Source of the DNA: an uncultured Bacteriovorax sp.
Lineage (GTDB): Bacteria; Bdellovibrionota; Bacteriovoracia; Bacteriovoracales; Bacteriovoracaceae
DNA: 64,000 nucleotides
Reading direction: 5' to 3'
NCBI GenBank assembly: GCA_946481315.1
Contig: CAMLMH010000004.1
Location: 124,001-188,000, forward strand
Part shown: piece after piece, positions 44,182 to 52,275 of the stretch
How the letters are laid out: each line of letters starts with the position of its first letter
How positions within the stretch are numbered: the first letter of the stretch is position 1
Program-made: the position numbers and the translations under genes
The notes under the pieces: generated by a model
Told to the model about the DNA's origin: nothing
Database searches by the model: none
The model's input: the letters and a program-made list of their open reading frames with translations, nothing else

Positions 44182-45552
44182 ATGTCTGATCTCAAAAACT
44201 TAGTGGTTGCAAAGTTCGGTGGCACCTCAATGGGCGACGCTGCCTGTATGTTAAGAAGTGCCGAAGTCACACTCAAAAGACAGGCCCGTTTCGTTGTTGT
44301 CTCAGCAACTTCCGGAACAACCAACGACCTTATCGAACTTGCCCGGACGAGCGAAAAAAGCTCGTGGGAAAGCTCAACTTTAATTATCAAAAAAATTCAC
44401 GATAAACATCACAAAATCGCCCAGGAACTTTTTTTAAGCGAAAATCGTTTGCATGAGTTGAGTCTAATGCTCTCGGAACTTGAAAGTATGGCCCGTGGAA
44501 TTCATTTGTTGCGTGATTGCTCCCTGAAGGCCATGGACAATATGCTCTCCTACGGGGAGCGTTTATCATCACTTCTTTTTACGCAGGCAATGGAAAATGT
44601 CTTAAAAATTCATAATCTCAAAATGGAAGCTCAGTTACTTGACGCCCGAGAAGTTCTGATCACAGATAATCAATTTTCCAAAGCAAGACCACTGACAAAT
44701 GAAATTATCGATCGTTGTGAAAAAAAACTTGGCGCAATCAGACACGGAAACAAAATCTTTATTACTCAAGGCTTTATCGGGGCAACGATTGACGGCATGA
44801 CCACGACTTTAGGTCGCGGCGGCAGTGATTATTCAGCGGCCATTTTCGCTGAAGGTCTTCGCGCCGAGATTCTGGAAATCTGGACTGATGTCGCTGGAAT
44901 TGCAACCACGGATCCGCGCATTTGTCCGGACGCCCGGGCCATTGCTGAAATCTCCTTTAAGGAAGCCTCAGAACTGGCGACATTCGGGGCCAAAATTCTT
45001 CACCCTGCGACTTTGATGCCGGCCATCCGGGCGCATATCCCGGTTTTTGTGGGAAGTAGTTTTGATCCGGACGGTGGCGGAACGTGGATAAAAAAAGACG
45101 TGGAAGACGCTCCGCTTGTGCGCGCTATGGCCATCCGAAAAAACCAGGTCCTGGTCACCTTGTCCACTCCGGAAATGCTTTATTCTCACGGATTCCTGTA
45201 TCAGATATTTAAAATCTTTAATAACCATAAAGTCAGTATTGACGCAATCACCACGTCGGAAATTTCCGTTTCCATGACGCTGGATGATTCGACATTGCTC
45301 AACCGAGAGCTTATCAAGGACCTCGAAGAACTTGCAGTGGTGCAGGTTGAAGAAAATCTCTCACTGGTGTCGCTGATCGGAAACAATATCAATCACACTC
45401 CGGGACTCGGCAAAAAAATCTTTGAGGTTATTTCCGATATCAATGTGCGCATGATTTGTCTGGGAGCAAGCAAACATAACTTCTGTTTTATTGTCGACAA
45501 CAATCAGGGTCATGAGGCCATTAAAAGACTGCATAAGGCATTCATTCACTAG
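44182..45552 (+). CDS. lysC: Aspartokinase (LysC type)
   Basis: Aspartokinase phosphorylates aspartate in the first step of the diaminopimelate/lysine pathway. The 456-residue protein has the kinase core VVAKFGGTSMGDAACM, FVVVSATSGTTNDL, LSYGERLSSLLF, FITQGFIGAT, TTLGRGGSDYSAAIFAEGL, WTDVAGIATTDPRI and the C-terminal ACT pair (about 300-456, VLVTLSTPEMLYSHGF and VSLIGNNINHTPGL). Its length is close to E. coli AK III. The ATG at 44182 is preferred because AAAGGA is 6 bases away; an ATG 6 bases upstream sits on the ribosome site. It is the first gene of the lysC-dapB-dapA-dapD operon. Confidence 0.95.
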   Translation: MSDLKNLVVAKFGGTSMGDAACMLRSAEVTLKRQARFVVVSATSGTTNDLIELARTSEKSSWESSTLIIKKIHDKHHKIAQELFLSENRLHELSLMLSELESMARGIHLLRDCSLKAMDNMLSYGERLSSLLFTQAMENVLKIHNLKMEAQLLDAREVLITDNQFSKARPLTNEIIDRCEKKLGAIRHGNKIFITQGFIGATIDGMTTTLGRGGSDYSAAIFAEGLRAEILEIWTDVAGIATTDPRICPDARAIAEISFKEASELATFGAKILHPATLMPAIRAHIPVFVGSSFDPDGGGTWIKKDVEDAPLVRAMAIRKNQVLVTLSTPEMLYSHGFLYQIFKIFNNHKVSIDAITTSEISVSMTLDDSTLLNRELIKDLEELAVVQVEENLSLVSLIGNNINHTPGLGKKIFEVISDINVRMICLGASKHNFCFIVDNNQGHEAIKRLHKAFIH

Positions 45553-45564
45553 AGGAACTCTGCA

Positions 45565-46245
45565 ATGAAAGTGGCGCTTTTAGGAAAGGGAAAAACCGGC
45601 GGAAAAGTTCTTGAACTTTTAGTTGAACAAAACATACCGCACACCGTTTTTGACTCAAAAAATATTCCGACGTCAGAAAAATTAAAAGGTCACGACGTGA
45701 TCATTTCTTTTTTCTCCGGCGAGGTTTTTCATGAATATATGCCCATGCTGATGGAAACAAAAATTCCTGTCGTCACGGGAAGCACAGGAATCAGCTGGCC
45801 TTCCGATCTGCACGAGCAGCTAAAAAAGATTGGGGTGAGCTGGATTCATGCCACCAATTTTTCTCTGGGAATGAATCTCGTGCAACAAATGATTTTTATT
45901 ATGCGGGAAGCTTCCAAAATTCTCAGCGATTATGAATTCTCAATGCACGAAGTTCATCACACCAAAAAACTCGACGCTCCATCGGGAACGGCCCTGTCCT
46001 GGAAACAATGGTCGGGCCACGAGTTCCCGATTACCAGCGAACGCACCGGAGATGTGATTGGTCTCCACGAAATCTCACTCAAAACTAAAACGGAAGAGAT
46101 CACACTCAAACACAATGCTCTCGACCGCAAAATCTTTGCTGAAGGCGCCTTGTTTGCAGCGAAAAAAATTTTAGAAAATAAAAAGATTGGTCCCGGCCTT
46201 CACCTGTTTCAGGACATCGTAAAAAAAGAACTTTTTAACTCATAA
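45565..46245 (+). CDS. dapB: 4-hydroxy-tetrahydrodipicolinate reductase
   Basis: DapB reduces the product of DapA with NAD(P)H. The 226-residue protein has the nucleotide-binding VALLGKGKTGGKVLELL, VVTGSTGISW, HATNFSLGMNLVQQM and the catalytic EVHHTKKLDAPSGTAL with His and Lys. It is about 45 residues shorter than E. coli DapB, with a compact nucleotide-binding part, resembling the short forms of several other phyla. It starts 12 bases after lysC and precedes dapA by 13 bases. Confidence 0.93.
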   Translation: MKVALLGKGKTGGKVLELLVEQNIPHTVFDSKNIPTSEKLKGHDVIISFFSGEVFHEYMPMLMETKIPVVTGSTGISWPSDLHEQLKKIGVSWIHATNFSLGMNLVQQMIFIMREASKILSDYEFSMHEVHHTKKLDAPSGTALSWKQWSGHEFPITSERTGDVIGLHEISLKTKTEEITLKHNALDRKIFAEGALFAAKKILENKKIGPGLHLFQDIVKKELFNS

Positions 46246-46258
46246 GGAATGGTTGTTT

Positions 46259-47152
46259 ATGTCAAAAAATCTCAATGAATTCCCTCTCTGGACGGCAATT
46301 GTTACACCGATGAATACAGATTCAACGGTCGACTTCGAATCATTCGAAAAAATTTTAAAGGAGCAGGAAGCGGCAAAAAACGGTGTGGTGATTTTAGGTT
46401 CAACAGGCGAAGCCTTGAACCTCTCTAAAGAAGAGTGCAAAAAAATATTAGAATTCGGTCTGAGCTTAAAACTCAGTGTTCCGGTAATGACCGGAATCGG
46501 TGGATTCAATCAAAAAGAAACTCTGGATTACGTGAAATACCTAAACACTCTCCCGCTGGATGCTTACCTGGTGGTCACTCCGCTTTACGCAAAACCCGGA
46601 GAGTTTGGTCAGACTGAATGGTTTAAATCCATTCTCGATCTGGCGACAAAACCTTGCATGCTCTACAACGTTCCGGGAAGAACCGGCGTAAAAATGAATT
46701 TCAAGGCAATTGAAAATTTAAAAGATCACAAAAACTTTTGGGCAATCAAAGAAGCTTCCGGCTCTCCGGAAGATTTTGCCAAATATCACGCTGCTGCTCC
46801 AAAAGCACGCATGTACAGCGGTGATGACGGAATGGTTCCTGATTTTAAACCACACGGATGTGTGGGATTAGTTTCCGTGGCCTCTAACTCCTGGCCGGTT
46901 GAGACTCGTGCTTATGTTGTAAAAACACTGGAAGGTAAACTAACCGAATCAGAAGCTCAGTTGTGGAAAAAAGCTTGTGATACACTTTTTATCGCCGCGA
47001 ACCCTGTGCCGGTGAAAAACCTAATGCATGCGATGGGATTAATTAAAACAAATGTTCTGCGCTCACCACTCGACTTTCGTGATCTCGCAGACAACACACC
47101 GGTACTTGAAGCCGATAAAAAAGTTAAACAGTGGTACAAGGAGAATCTTTAA
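46259..47152 (+). CDS. dapA: 4-hydroxy-tetrahydrodipicolinate synthase
   Basis: DapA condenses pyruvate with aspartate semialdehyde. The 297-residue protein has TAIVTPMNTDSTVDFESF, VILGSTGEALNLSKEE with the GSTGE signature, VPVMTGIGGFNQKETL, YLVVTPLYAKPG, MLYNVPGRTGVKMN with the active-site Tyr, and the Schiff-base Lys in FWAIKEASGSPEDF. The ATG at 46259 has AAGGA about 10 bases away. The stop codon overlaps the dapD start as TAATG. Confidence 0.95.
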   Translation: MSKNLNEFPLWTAIVTPMNTDSTVDFESFEKILKEQEAAKNGVVILGSTGEALNLSKEECKKILEFGLSLKLSVPVMTGIGGFNQKETLDYVKYLNTLPLDAYLVVTPLYAKPGEFGQTEWFKSILDLATKPCMLYNVPGRTGVKMNFKAIENLKDHKNFWAIKEASGSPEDFAKYHAAAPKARMYSGDDGMVPDFKPHGCVGLVSVASNSWPVETRAYVVKTLEGKLTESEAQLWKKACDTLFIAANPVPVKNLMHAMGLIKTNVLRSPLDFRDLADNTPVLEADKKVKQWYKENL

Positions 47153-47892
47153 TGAGCTGGGAACAAGTTTTAAACGATCTTGAAAGCGGAAAAGTCCGTT
47201 CGGCCAATTTTATTGACGGAAAATGGGTGGCCAATACAGAAGTTAAACAATTCATCCTGGAAGCTTTTAAGGCAGGCCAGCTGGCCGAAGAAAACGGCTT
47301 TGTCGATAAACACAACCTCATGCCACAGAAGTTTAATGTGGAAAGAGGTGTACGCATTGTTCCCGGCGGGACATCTGTTCGTCGTGGATCTTATGTCGCT
47401 AAAGGTGTCATTATCATGCCTCCTTCCTATATTAACGTCGGTGCTTTCGTTGATGAAGGCACAATGGTTGATTCCCACGTATTAGTTGGCTCGTGCGCAC
47501 AGATTGGAAAAAAAGTTCATCTATCAACAGCTGTCCAAATTGGAGGTGTGCTGGAACCAGTTGGTGCTGCTCCAGTAATCATCGAAGATGAATGCTTTAT
47601 CGGGGCCGGTGCGATTATCGTCGAAGGGATTCAGGTTAAGCGTCGTGCGGTGATTGCTCCAGGGGTGATTCTCTCCAAAGGAATTCCGGTTTACGATGCG
47701 GTTAAAGGCCGCATACTGGATAAAGGCGAGCCAATACCTGAGAACGCCATTGTTGTTCCTGGTAACCGACCTGTGAAAGCGGAAAATTCCTGGGCCCATG
47801 ATCTGGGACTCACTCTTCAATGTGCTATTATCGTGAAATACCGGGACGAAAAAAGCGAAGCTTCGCTGGTTCTGGAGGATTTTCTCCGTTAA
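47152..47892 (+). CDS. dapD: Tetrahydrodipicolinate N-succinyltransferase
   Basis: DapD succinylates tetrahydrodipicolinate, so this organism uses the succinylase branch; DapC and DapE must be elsewhere. The 246-residue protein has an N-terminal helical part and a left-handed beta-helix made of hexapeptide repeats (about 75-200): GSYVAKGVIIMPPSYINVGA, FVDEGTMVDSHVLVGSCAQI, VQIGGVLEPVGAAPVIIED and ECFIGAGAIIVEGIQV. It ends shorter than the 274-residue E. coli protein. The ATG overlaps the dapA stop by one base, with AAGGAG 8 bases upstream. It is the last gene of the operon, followed by a terminator. Confidence 0.94.
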   Translation: MSWEQVLNDLESGKVRSANFIDGKWVANTEVKQFILEAFKAGQLAEENGFVDKHNLMPQKFNVERGVRIVPGGTSVRRGSYVAKGVIIMPPSYINVGAFVDEGTMVDSHVLVGSCAQIGKKVHLSTAVQIGGVLEPVGAAPVIIEDECFIGAGAIIVEGIQVKRRAVIAPGVILSKGIPVYDAVKGRILDKGEPIPENAIVVPGNRPVKAENSWAHDLGLTLQCAIIVKYRDEKSEASLVLEDFLR

Positions 47893-47985
47893 TTCATCCG
47901 TTTAAACCTCTGGGGTCGATATTGTGACAATTGTTTTACAAAACCGACTTCCTCTTCCGGCTATCCTTAAAACAAATCAAACGCG

Positions 47986-48011
47986 CGCCCGGGCCTTCTC
48001 CGGGCGTTTTT
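47986..48011 (+). terminator. Terminator of the lysC-dapBAD operon
   Basis: A 7-base-pair GC stem (CGCCCGG with CCGGGCG) around a 7-base loop is followed by five T. It lies between dapD and the desaturase gene, 26 bases before the desaturase start. Confidence 0.85.
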
Positions 48012-48036
48012 GTTTATTAGTTTTAGGAGAGCTACT

Positions 48037-48936
48037 ATGGCACTGGCCAAAATCTGGATTAAACGCCTCGATTGGATCAATACTTTTTTTCTTATTCTTA
48101 CTCCAATCTTCGCTTTTGGTCTTTCTTACATGTACTTCAGCGAGCGCGGCCTGGAATGGAGTCAGATCCTTCTTGCTTTTCTTTTTTATATCATTACGGG
48201 TATGTCGATCACTGGTGGTTATCACCGACTCTTTTCTCACAAAACCTACAAGGCCAATAACTTTGTAAAACTCTTTTATCTCCTCTTTGGTGCAGCGGCC
48301 TTTCAAAATTCGGCCCTCAAGTGGTCGGCCGATCACCGCATTCACCATCGCCATGTGGACCACGAAGAAGATCCTTACAATATCAATAAAGGATTTTTCT
48401 ACGCGCATATCGGATGGATTTTTTTCAAAGAAGAAGAACGTGCGATGGAAGTCTCTTTTCCCAAGGATCTGACCACTGACAAATTAGTGATGTGGCAGCA
48501 CCGTCACTATATGAAAATTGCACTTTTCATGGGTCTCATCCTTCCGGCCATCATCGGGCATTTTCTAGGATCTTGGTTAGGTGGACTTGCTCTATCCGGA
48601 GTCGCTCGTTTAGTGATCGTTCACCACTGTACATTCTTTATTAATTCCCTTTGCCATGTAGTGGGATCACGTCCCTACACCGACAGCAACACCGCCCGCG
48701 ACAGTGCTTTAATGGCGCTCTTTACTTACGGTGAAGGCTACCATAACTATCACCACTATTTTCCTACCGATTATAGAAACGGCATTAAGTGGTACCACTT
48801 CGATCCGACAAAATGGATGATTAAAGTCATGAGCTGGATTGGATGGGCCTCTGACTTGAAACTCGTCCCGCAAAAATTAATTGATAAAGCGAAGGCCGAG
48901 ATGCGCTCCAAACAGGTTCCAGCACACTTTTCTTGA
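48037..48936 (+). CDS. Acyl-lipid/acyl-CoA delta-9 type fatty acid desaturase
   Basis: The 299-residue membrane protein has the three histidine boxes of stearoyl-CoA-type desaturases: HRLFSH (about 72-77), HRIHHRHVDHEEDPY (about 108-121) and EGYHNYHHYFP (about 240-250), all carrying the di-iron ligands. Four hydrophobic segments lie around them (about 12-60 and 165-215). It inserts a double bond into acyl chains, which adjusts membrane fluidity. The ATG at 48037 has AGGAGA 6 bases upstream. A bidirectional terminator follows. Confidence 0.93.
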   Translation: MALAKIWIKRLDWINTFFLILTPIFAFGLSYMYFSERGLEWSQILLAFLFYIITGMSITGGYHRLFSHKTYKANNFVKLFYLLFGAAAFQNSALKWSADHRIHHRHVDHEEDPYNINKGFFYAHIGWIFFKEEERAMEVSFPKDLTTDKLVMWQHRHYMKIALFMGLILPAIIGHFLGSWLGGLALSGVARLVIVHHCTFFINSLCHVVGSRPYTDSNTARDSALMALFTYGEGYHNYHHYFPTDYRNGIKWYHFDPTKWMIKVMSWIGWASDLKLVPQKLIDKAKAEMRSKQVPAHFS

Positions 48937-48951
48937 TGCATACACCAAAAA

Positions 48952-48979
48952 AAAGGGCGCTCACTGCGCCCTTTCTTTT
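48952..48979. terminator. Bidirectional terminator
   Basis: AAAGGGCGC and GCGCCCTTT form a 9-base-pair stem with a 5-base loop, with A-rich DNA before it and T-rich DNA after it. It can end both the desaturase transcript and the convergent exported-protein gene at 49001. Confidence 0.88.
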
Positions 48980-49000
48980 TTCAAATGTTATTTTTAAATT

Positions 49001-49819
49001 TTAGAACGATCCCTTACAGTTGTTCATTTTCTTTTGAACATCGAGAAGGTAGTTCAACTCAGTTTCATAAAGCAGAGTTTTTGCTTTTGAAATTGTATAC
49101 AACTCTTCAGTTGCGTTTTTACTCTTACTTCCTAAAGTCAGACCATCCATTAAGCGTGAGTAATCGAGGTCAACTTCTTTGCGGAGTTGTTCAAGATGAT
49201 CATGACCTTTGTCGAAATCATTTTGAATTGAAAGGAAAAGGCGTCTTGCTTCTCTTTCTGAGCGAGCATCAGAGTTCCAGTGTCTGTATGTTTCAACGAA
49301 TGGTTCAATATAAGAGATGTAGGCCAGACCGGTCATAGCTGCATAAGCGGAGGCCATATAGGCCTTATAATAAAGAACGCTTCCGACAGCTTCTGATGCC
49401 GTATTAGGAAGTGGAATTAATCGTGCGACAACGGCGTTTCCTTTTACCCACGCCTTAGAAATAATAGATTCAGGAACCACGTGCTGAATGCCCGGAAGTT
49501 TTCTGATGAGGATAACGGCCGAGACTCCAAAGAGTGCTTTTGAGATGTTGGAGGTCATCGCAGCGTCGTCTTTGAGTTCTTTTAACATTTCGTCATGTTC
49601 TTTATTGTATTTGATGGAGAGTTTTAAATATTGTATGCGTTTTGAAAGGTAATCACTGCCTTCTAAAAACTGCAAAACCTTTGGGCTGTTTTGTTCACAT
49701 TTGGCACTAACAACTTCCCGCACATCCTGAAATTTCTCAGTACTCAGATCAATATCCTGAGCGAATGACTGAAAAGAAAATGTAGCAGCTAAAGAAAGAG
49801 CGACAATTTTCGGGATCAT
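49001..49819 (-). CDS. Exported helical protein with internal hydrophobic region
   Basis: Not recognised. The 272-residue protein has a signal peptide (residues 1-20, ending QSFAQ), a charged helical part (about 22-85), a hydrophobic part (about 88-170: FGVSAVILIRKLPGIQHVV and AYMASAYAAMTGLAYISYI) and another charged helical part that ends in LLDVQKKMNNCKGSF. Two cysteines at the ends (about 41 and 268) may be joined. An AAGGA ribosome site precedes the ATG. It is transcribed alone. Confidence 0.65.
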   Translation of the reverse strand: MIPKIVALSLAATFSFQSFAQDIDLSTEKFQDVREVVSAKCEQNSPKVLQFLEGSDYLSKRIQYLKLSIKYNKEHDEMLKELKDDAAMTSNISKALFGVSAVILIRKLPGIQHVVPESIISKAWVKGNAVVARLIPLPNTASEAVGSVLYYKAYMASAYAAMTGLAYISYIEPFVETYRHWNSDARSEREARRLFLSIQNDFDKGHDHLEQLRKEVDLDYSRLMDGLTLGSKSKNATEELYTISKAKTLLYETELNYLLDVQKKMNNCKGSF

Positions 49820-50013
49820 AAAATTTCCTTGTTAAAAGAAAAGTCACTAAACAATTTGATTTAGCTTAAGCAAACAAAATGCCAATGAAAGATCCTCTCT
49901 TTACAGAAATTTAGCTGCAGTCATATTTACAAAGGAATGAGCGGCCGTCAAAAGTTTAGACACTGAAAATTCCCGGCCAGAAAATCATCCGGCCGTGAAC
50001 ATAGAATGAGTTT

Positions 50014-50682
50014 TTAGAGTGAAAGTTTGTAGCCTTTATCTTTTATTAAACTGATATCCAAAGTTTCAGATTCTAGCCTTTTTAATTTCTCTTTTAAGGT
50101 GCTCATCAGGGCACCGGCAGAGTCTTTGTAGAAACGCCCTTCGCTTTCGATGAGGTAGGCGATTTTTCGGGGATCAATCACCTGCCCGCTTTTCTTTGCC
50201 AGCATCATCATGATGTCGAGTTCGAGAGTAGAGAGCTGCAGTAGTTTCTCTCCGTAGACAAGAAGTTTTTGGCGGGTATCGATTTCAAGATTTCCAAGTG
50301 TGAAGTTTTGATCTGTATCTTTGTTTTGTCGCAGAAATTGGTTAACTTTCATCTTTAGTGTGCGGTAGCGGAGTGGTTTTAAGAGATAATCGTAATTTTC
50401 TTTTGAAAGATTTTTCAACATCAATTTATCGAAATTTCCCTCTCCCATCATCATCACCGGTATATTGTTACCCAACTGACGAAGTGTTTTGTACAAAGAA
50501 AGTCCTGACTCACCTTTTAAATTGGTGTCGATCATCACAAATTCAAATTTAGTTCCAACTAGAGCGTTCCAGGCCTGTTTTGATTCATCGACTGCAGTCA
50601 CCAGAATGTTGTTAAAAGTGAGAGTTTTCTCAATTGTTTTCTGGGCCGCTTGATCATTGGTAACGAGGAGAATTTTTTTCAT
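50014..50682 (-). CDS. Orphan OmpR-type response regulator
   Basis: The 222-residue protein has a receiver (about 1-118: ILLVTNDQAAQKTIEKTL, the acceptor block FEFVMIDTNLKGESG, IPVMMMGEG and the conserved Lys in DYLLKPLRY) and a C-terminal winged-helix domain (about 128-222: LEIDTRQKLLVYGEKLLQLS, TLELDIMMMLAKKSGQVIDP and a C-terminal DISLIKDKGYKLSL). In the first receiver strand, Asn-Asp replaces the usual paired acidic residues. No kinase gene is adjacent. A GGAGG ribosome site precedes the ATG. It is divergent from nrdB, 605 bases away. Confidence 0.85.
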   Translation of the reverse strand: MKKILLVTNDQAAQKTIEKTLTFNNILVTAVDESKQAWNALVGTKFEFVMIDTNLKGESGLSLYKTLRQLGNNIPVMMMGEGNFDKLMLKNLSKENYDYLLKPLRYRTLKMKVNQFLRQNKDTDQNFTLGNLEIDTRQKLLVYGEKLLQLSTLELDIMMMLAKKSGQVIDPRKIAYLIESEGRFYKDSAGALMSTLKEKLKRLESETLDISLIKDKGYKLSL

Positions 50683-50861
50683 CTGATAGACCTCCTTGAC
50701 GTGTTATTTATGCGCAGGGGGTCTAACAATGTCACACATTAAAATTTTTTGAAACAGGGAGGAAAGCCATTCCGGCACAAACTTTTTGAGTCTAAAAAAG
50801 ATGCCATTGGCTAATACCGAGTCTTTTACTTGCACAAAATCAAGGAAAATTTTAAGAAAAT

Positions 50862-50891
50862 TTGCATGAGTTACACAACATATACGATACT
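50862..50891 (+). promoter_or_regulatory. Candidate nrdB promoter
   Basis: TTGCAT and GATACT with an 18-base spacer resemble a sigma-70 type promoter. The first NrdR-like box lies across its -10 element, as expected for a repressed promoter. The leader would be about 390 bases long. Confidence 0.4.
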
Positions 50892-50921
50892 ATTCTGGGC
50901 CGGTCCTACTATATATTGTGG
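50873..50921 (+). promoter_or_regulatory. Pair of NrdR-like boxes
   Basis: Box 1 (50873-50888, ACACAACATATACGAT) matches 12 of 16 positions of the NrdR consensus ACACWATATATWGTGT. Box 2 (50906-50921, CTACTATATATTGTGG) matches 13 of 16, including the whole central core. The start-to-start spacing is 33 bases, near the three-helical-turn spacing known for NrdR box pairs. NrdR is the ATP/dATP-sensing repressor of ribonucleotide reductase genes. Confidence 0.7.
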
Positions 50922-51287
50922 TGGATGTAGCGATGTTTAAATAAAATGTACATGAGATCCATCTCGAATTATAGATGATAGTTAAAATTAGACCGTAAAA
51001 TTTAGATTGATAGGACCAGTTTAGTCACTTTTAACTCTTGATTATGACAAGACTTCCATGCATCTGCGAAAAATGTTAAAATCTTAGTAGCAGCTCGCGC
51101 AAAAGCAGACCCTAGGAATTAACTATTTTGAAACGTTCAGCTTCTTGATATCTTTTAGACATAAAGTCATCCATTTCAATTTTACGCGCCCTTGAAGAAG
51201 CACAAATGACCAACTCAGGGGTGGGATAAAAAGAAGGAGATACTTTATCACACACACAACGAGACTAAGACATTCAGGAGACACAAA

Positions 51288-52274
51288 ATGGTAAAGGATG
51301 CCAAATCAGCAATTCTAGCGCCTAACGACGATCGCTTCGTGCTATTTCCAATTAAGTATCACCAGGTATGGGAGATGTACAAAAAACACATGGCGGTGTT
51401 CTGGACAGCTGAAGAGCTGGACCTTGTTCCGGATCTTAACGACTGGGAAACAAAACTTAACAAAGACGAAAAACATTTCATCTCGCACGTGCTTGCGTTT
51501 TTTGCGGCCAGTGATGGAATCGTCAATGAAAATCTTGCTATTCGTTTTATGAAAGATGTGCAAATTCCTGAAGCTCGCTGCTTCTACGGATTTCAGATCG
51601 CAATGGAAAACATCCATAGCGAAACTTATTCCCTGCTGATTGATACATACATCAAAGACGCTAAAGAAAAAGATAAACTCTTCCACGCAACAGAGACTCT
51701 CCCATGCGTGAAGAAAAAAGCCGACTGGGCCATGAACTGGATTTCTTCTAAGAAATCATTTGCTCACCGTTTGATTGCTTTTGCTGCGATTGAAGGCATT
51801 TTCTTCTCCGGATCATTCTGTTCAATCTACTGGTTAAAAAAACGCGGACTCATGTCAGGACTGTGTACATCTAACGAATTCATCTCCCGAGATGAAGGAC
51901 TTCACTGCCAGTTTGCTGTTCTTATGCACTCGCTGCTGGATAAAGAAGAGCAAATCGACGCTGAAACCATTACCAGCATCATTACTGAAGCTGTGAGCAT
52001 TGAAAAAGAATTCATCCTTGAGGCCCTTCCGGTCTCGCTTATCGGGATGAACAAAGAGAGCATGTCTCAGTATATTGAATTCGTCGCTGATCACTGGCTG
52101 CAACAGCTGGGAGCTCCTGCTTATTACAAGACCAAAAATCCATTTGAATGGATGGAACTTATTTCACTAGAAGGAAAAACAAACTTTTTTGAAAAACGAG
52201 TTTCTGAATATCAAAGACCAGGGGTTCTTGGAGAGAAGAATTCACACACATTCACACTAGACGCGGAGTTTTAA
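51288..52274 (+). CDS. nrdB: Class Ia ribonucleotide reductase, small subunit
   Basis: NrdB carries the di-iron tyrosyl radical that starts ribonucleotide reduction. The 328-residue protein has the metal and radical residues in FWTAEELDL, the helix [18 protein letters not shown] with the Glu and His ligands and the predicted radical Tyr, [15 protein letters not shown] and [18 protein letters not shown] with the last ligands. The C-terminal tail, ending [10 protein letters not shown], is the part that docks to the large subunit. nrdA starts one base after the stop. The NrdR-like boxes upstream suggest dNTP-dependent control. Confidence 0.97.
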   Translation: MVKDAKSAILAPNDDRFVLFPIKYHQVWEMYKKHMAVFWTAEELDLVPDLNDWETKLNKDEKHFISHVLAFFAASDGIVNENLAIRFMKDVQIPEARCFYGFQIAMENIHSETYSLLIDTYIKDAKEKDKLFHATETLPCVKKKADWAMNWISSKKSFAHRLIAFAAIEGIFFSGSFCSIYWLKKRGLMSGLCTSNEFISRDEGLHCQFAVLMHSLLDKEEQIDAETITSIITEAVSIEKEFILEALPVSLIGMNKESMSQYIEFVADHWLQQLGAPAYYKTKNPFEWMELISLEGKTNFFEKRVSEYQRPGVLGEKNSHTFTLDAEF

Positions 52275-52275
52275 G

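Larger units (their letters stand above)
50683..51287. other. 605-base gap upstream of nrdB
   Basis: No gene of useful length is seen on either strand, and none of the common small RNAs (tmRNA, SRP, RNase P) is recognised here. The gap holds the promoter of the response regulator on one side and, on the other, a candidate nrdB promoter with two NrdR-like boxes at 50873-50921. About 370 bases between those boxes and nrdB form an unusually long leader in which I see no clear riboswitch or hairpin. An AGGAG ribosome site lies directly before the nrdB ATG. Confidence 0.6.

Noticed and set aside
47977..48408. Minus-strand frame opposite the desaturase start
   Set aside because: It overlaps the desaturase His-box region and the dapD operon terminator; no family is seen.
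50940..51280. tmRNA, SRP RNA, 6S or RNase P RNA before nrdB
   Set aside because: The conserved ends or cores of these RNAs were looked for and are not present.
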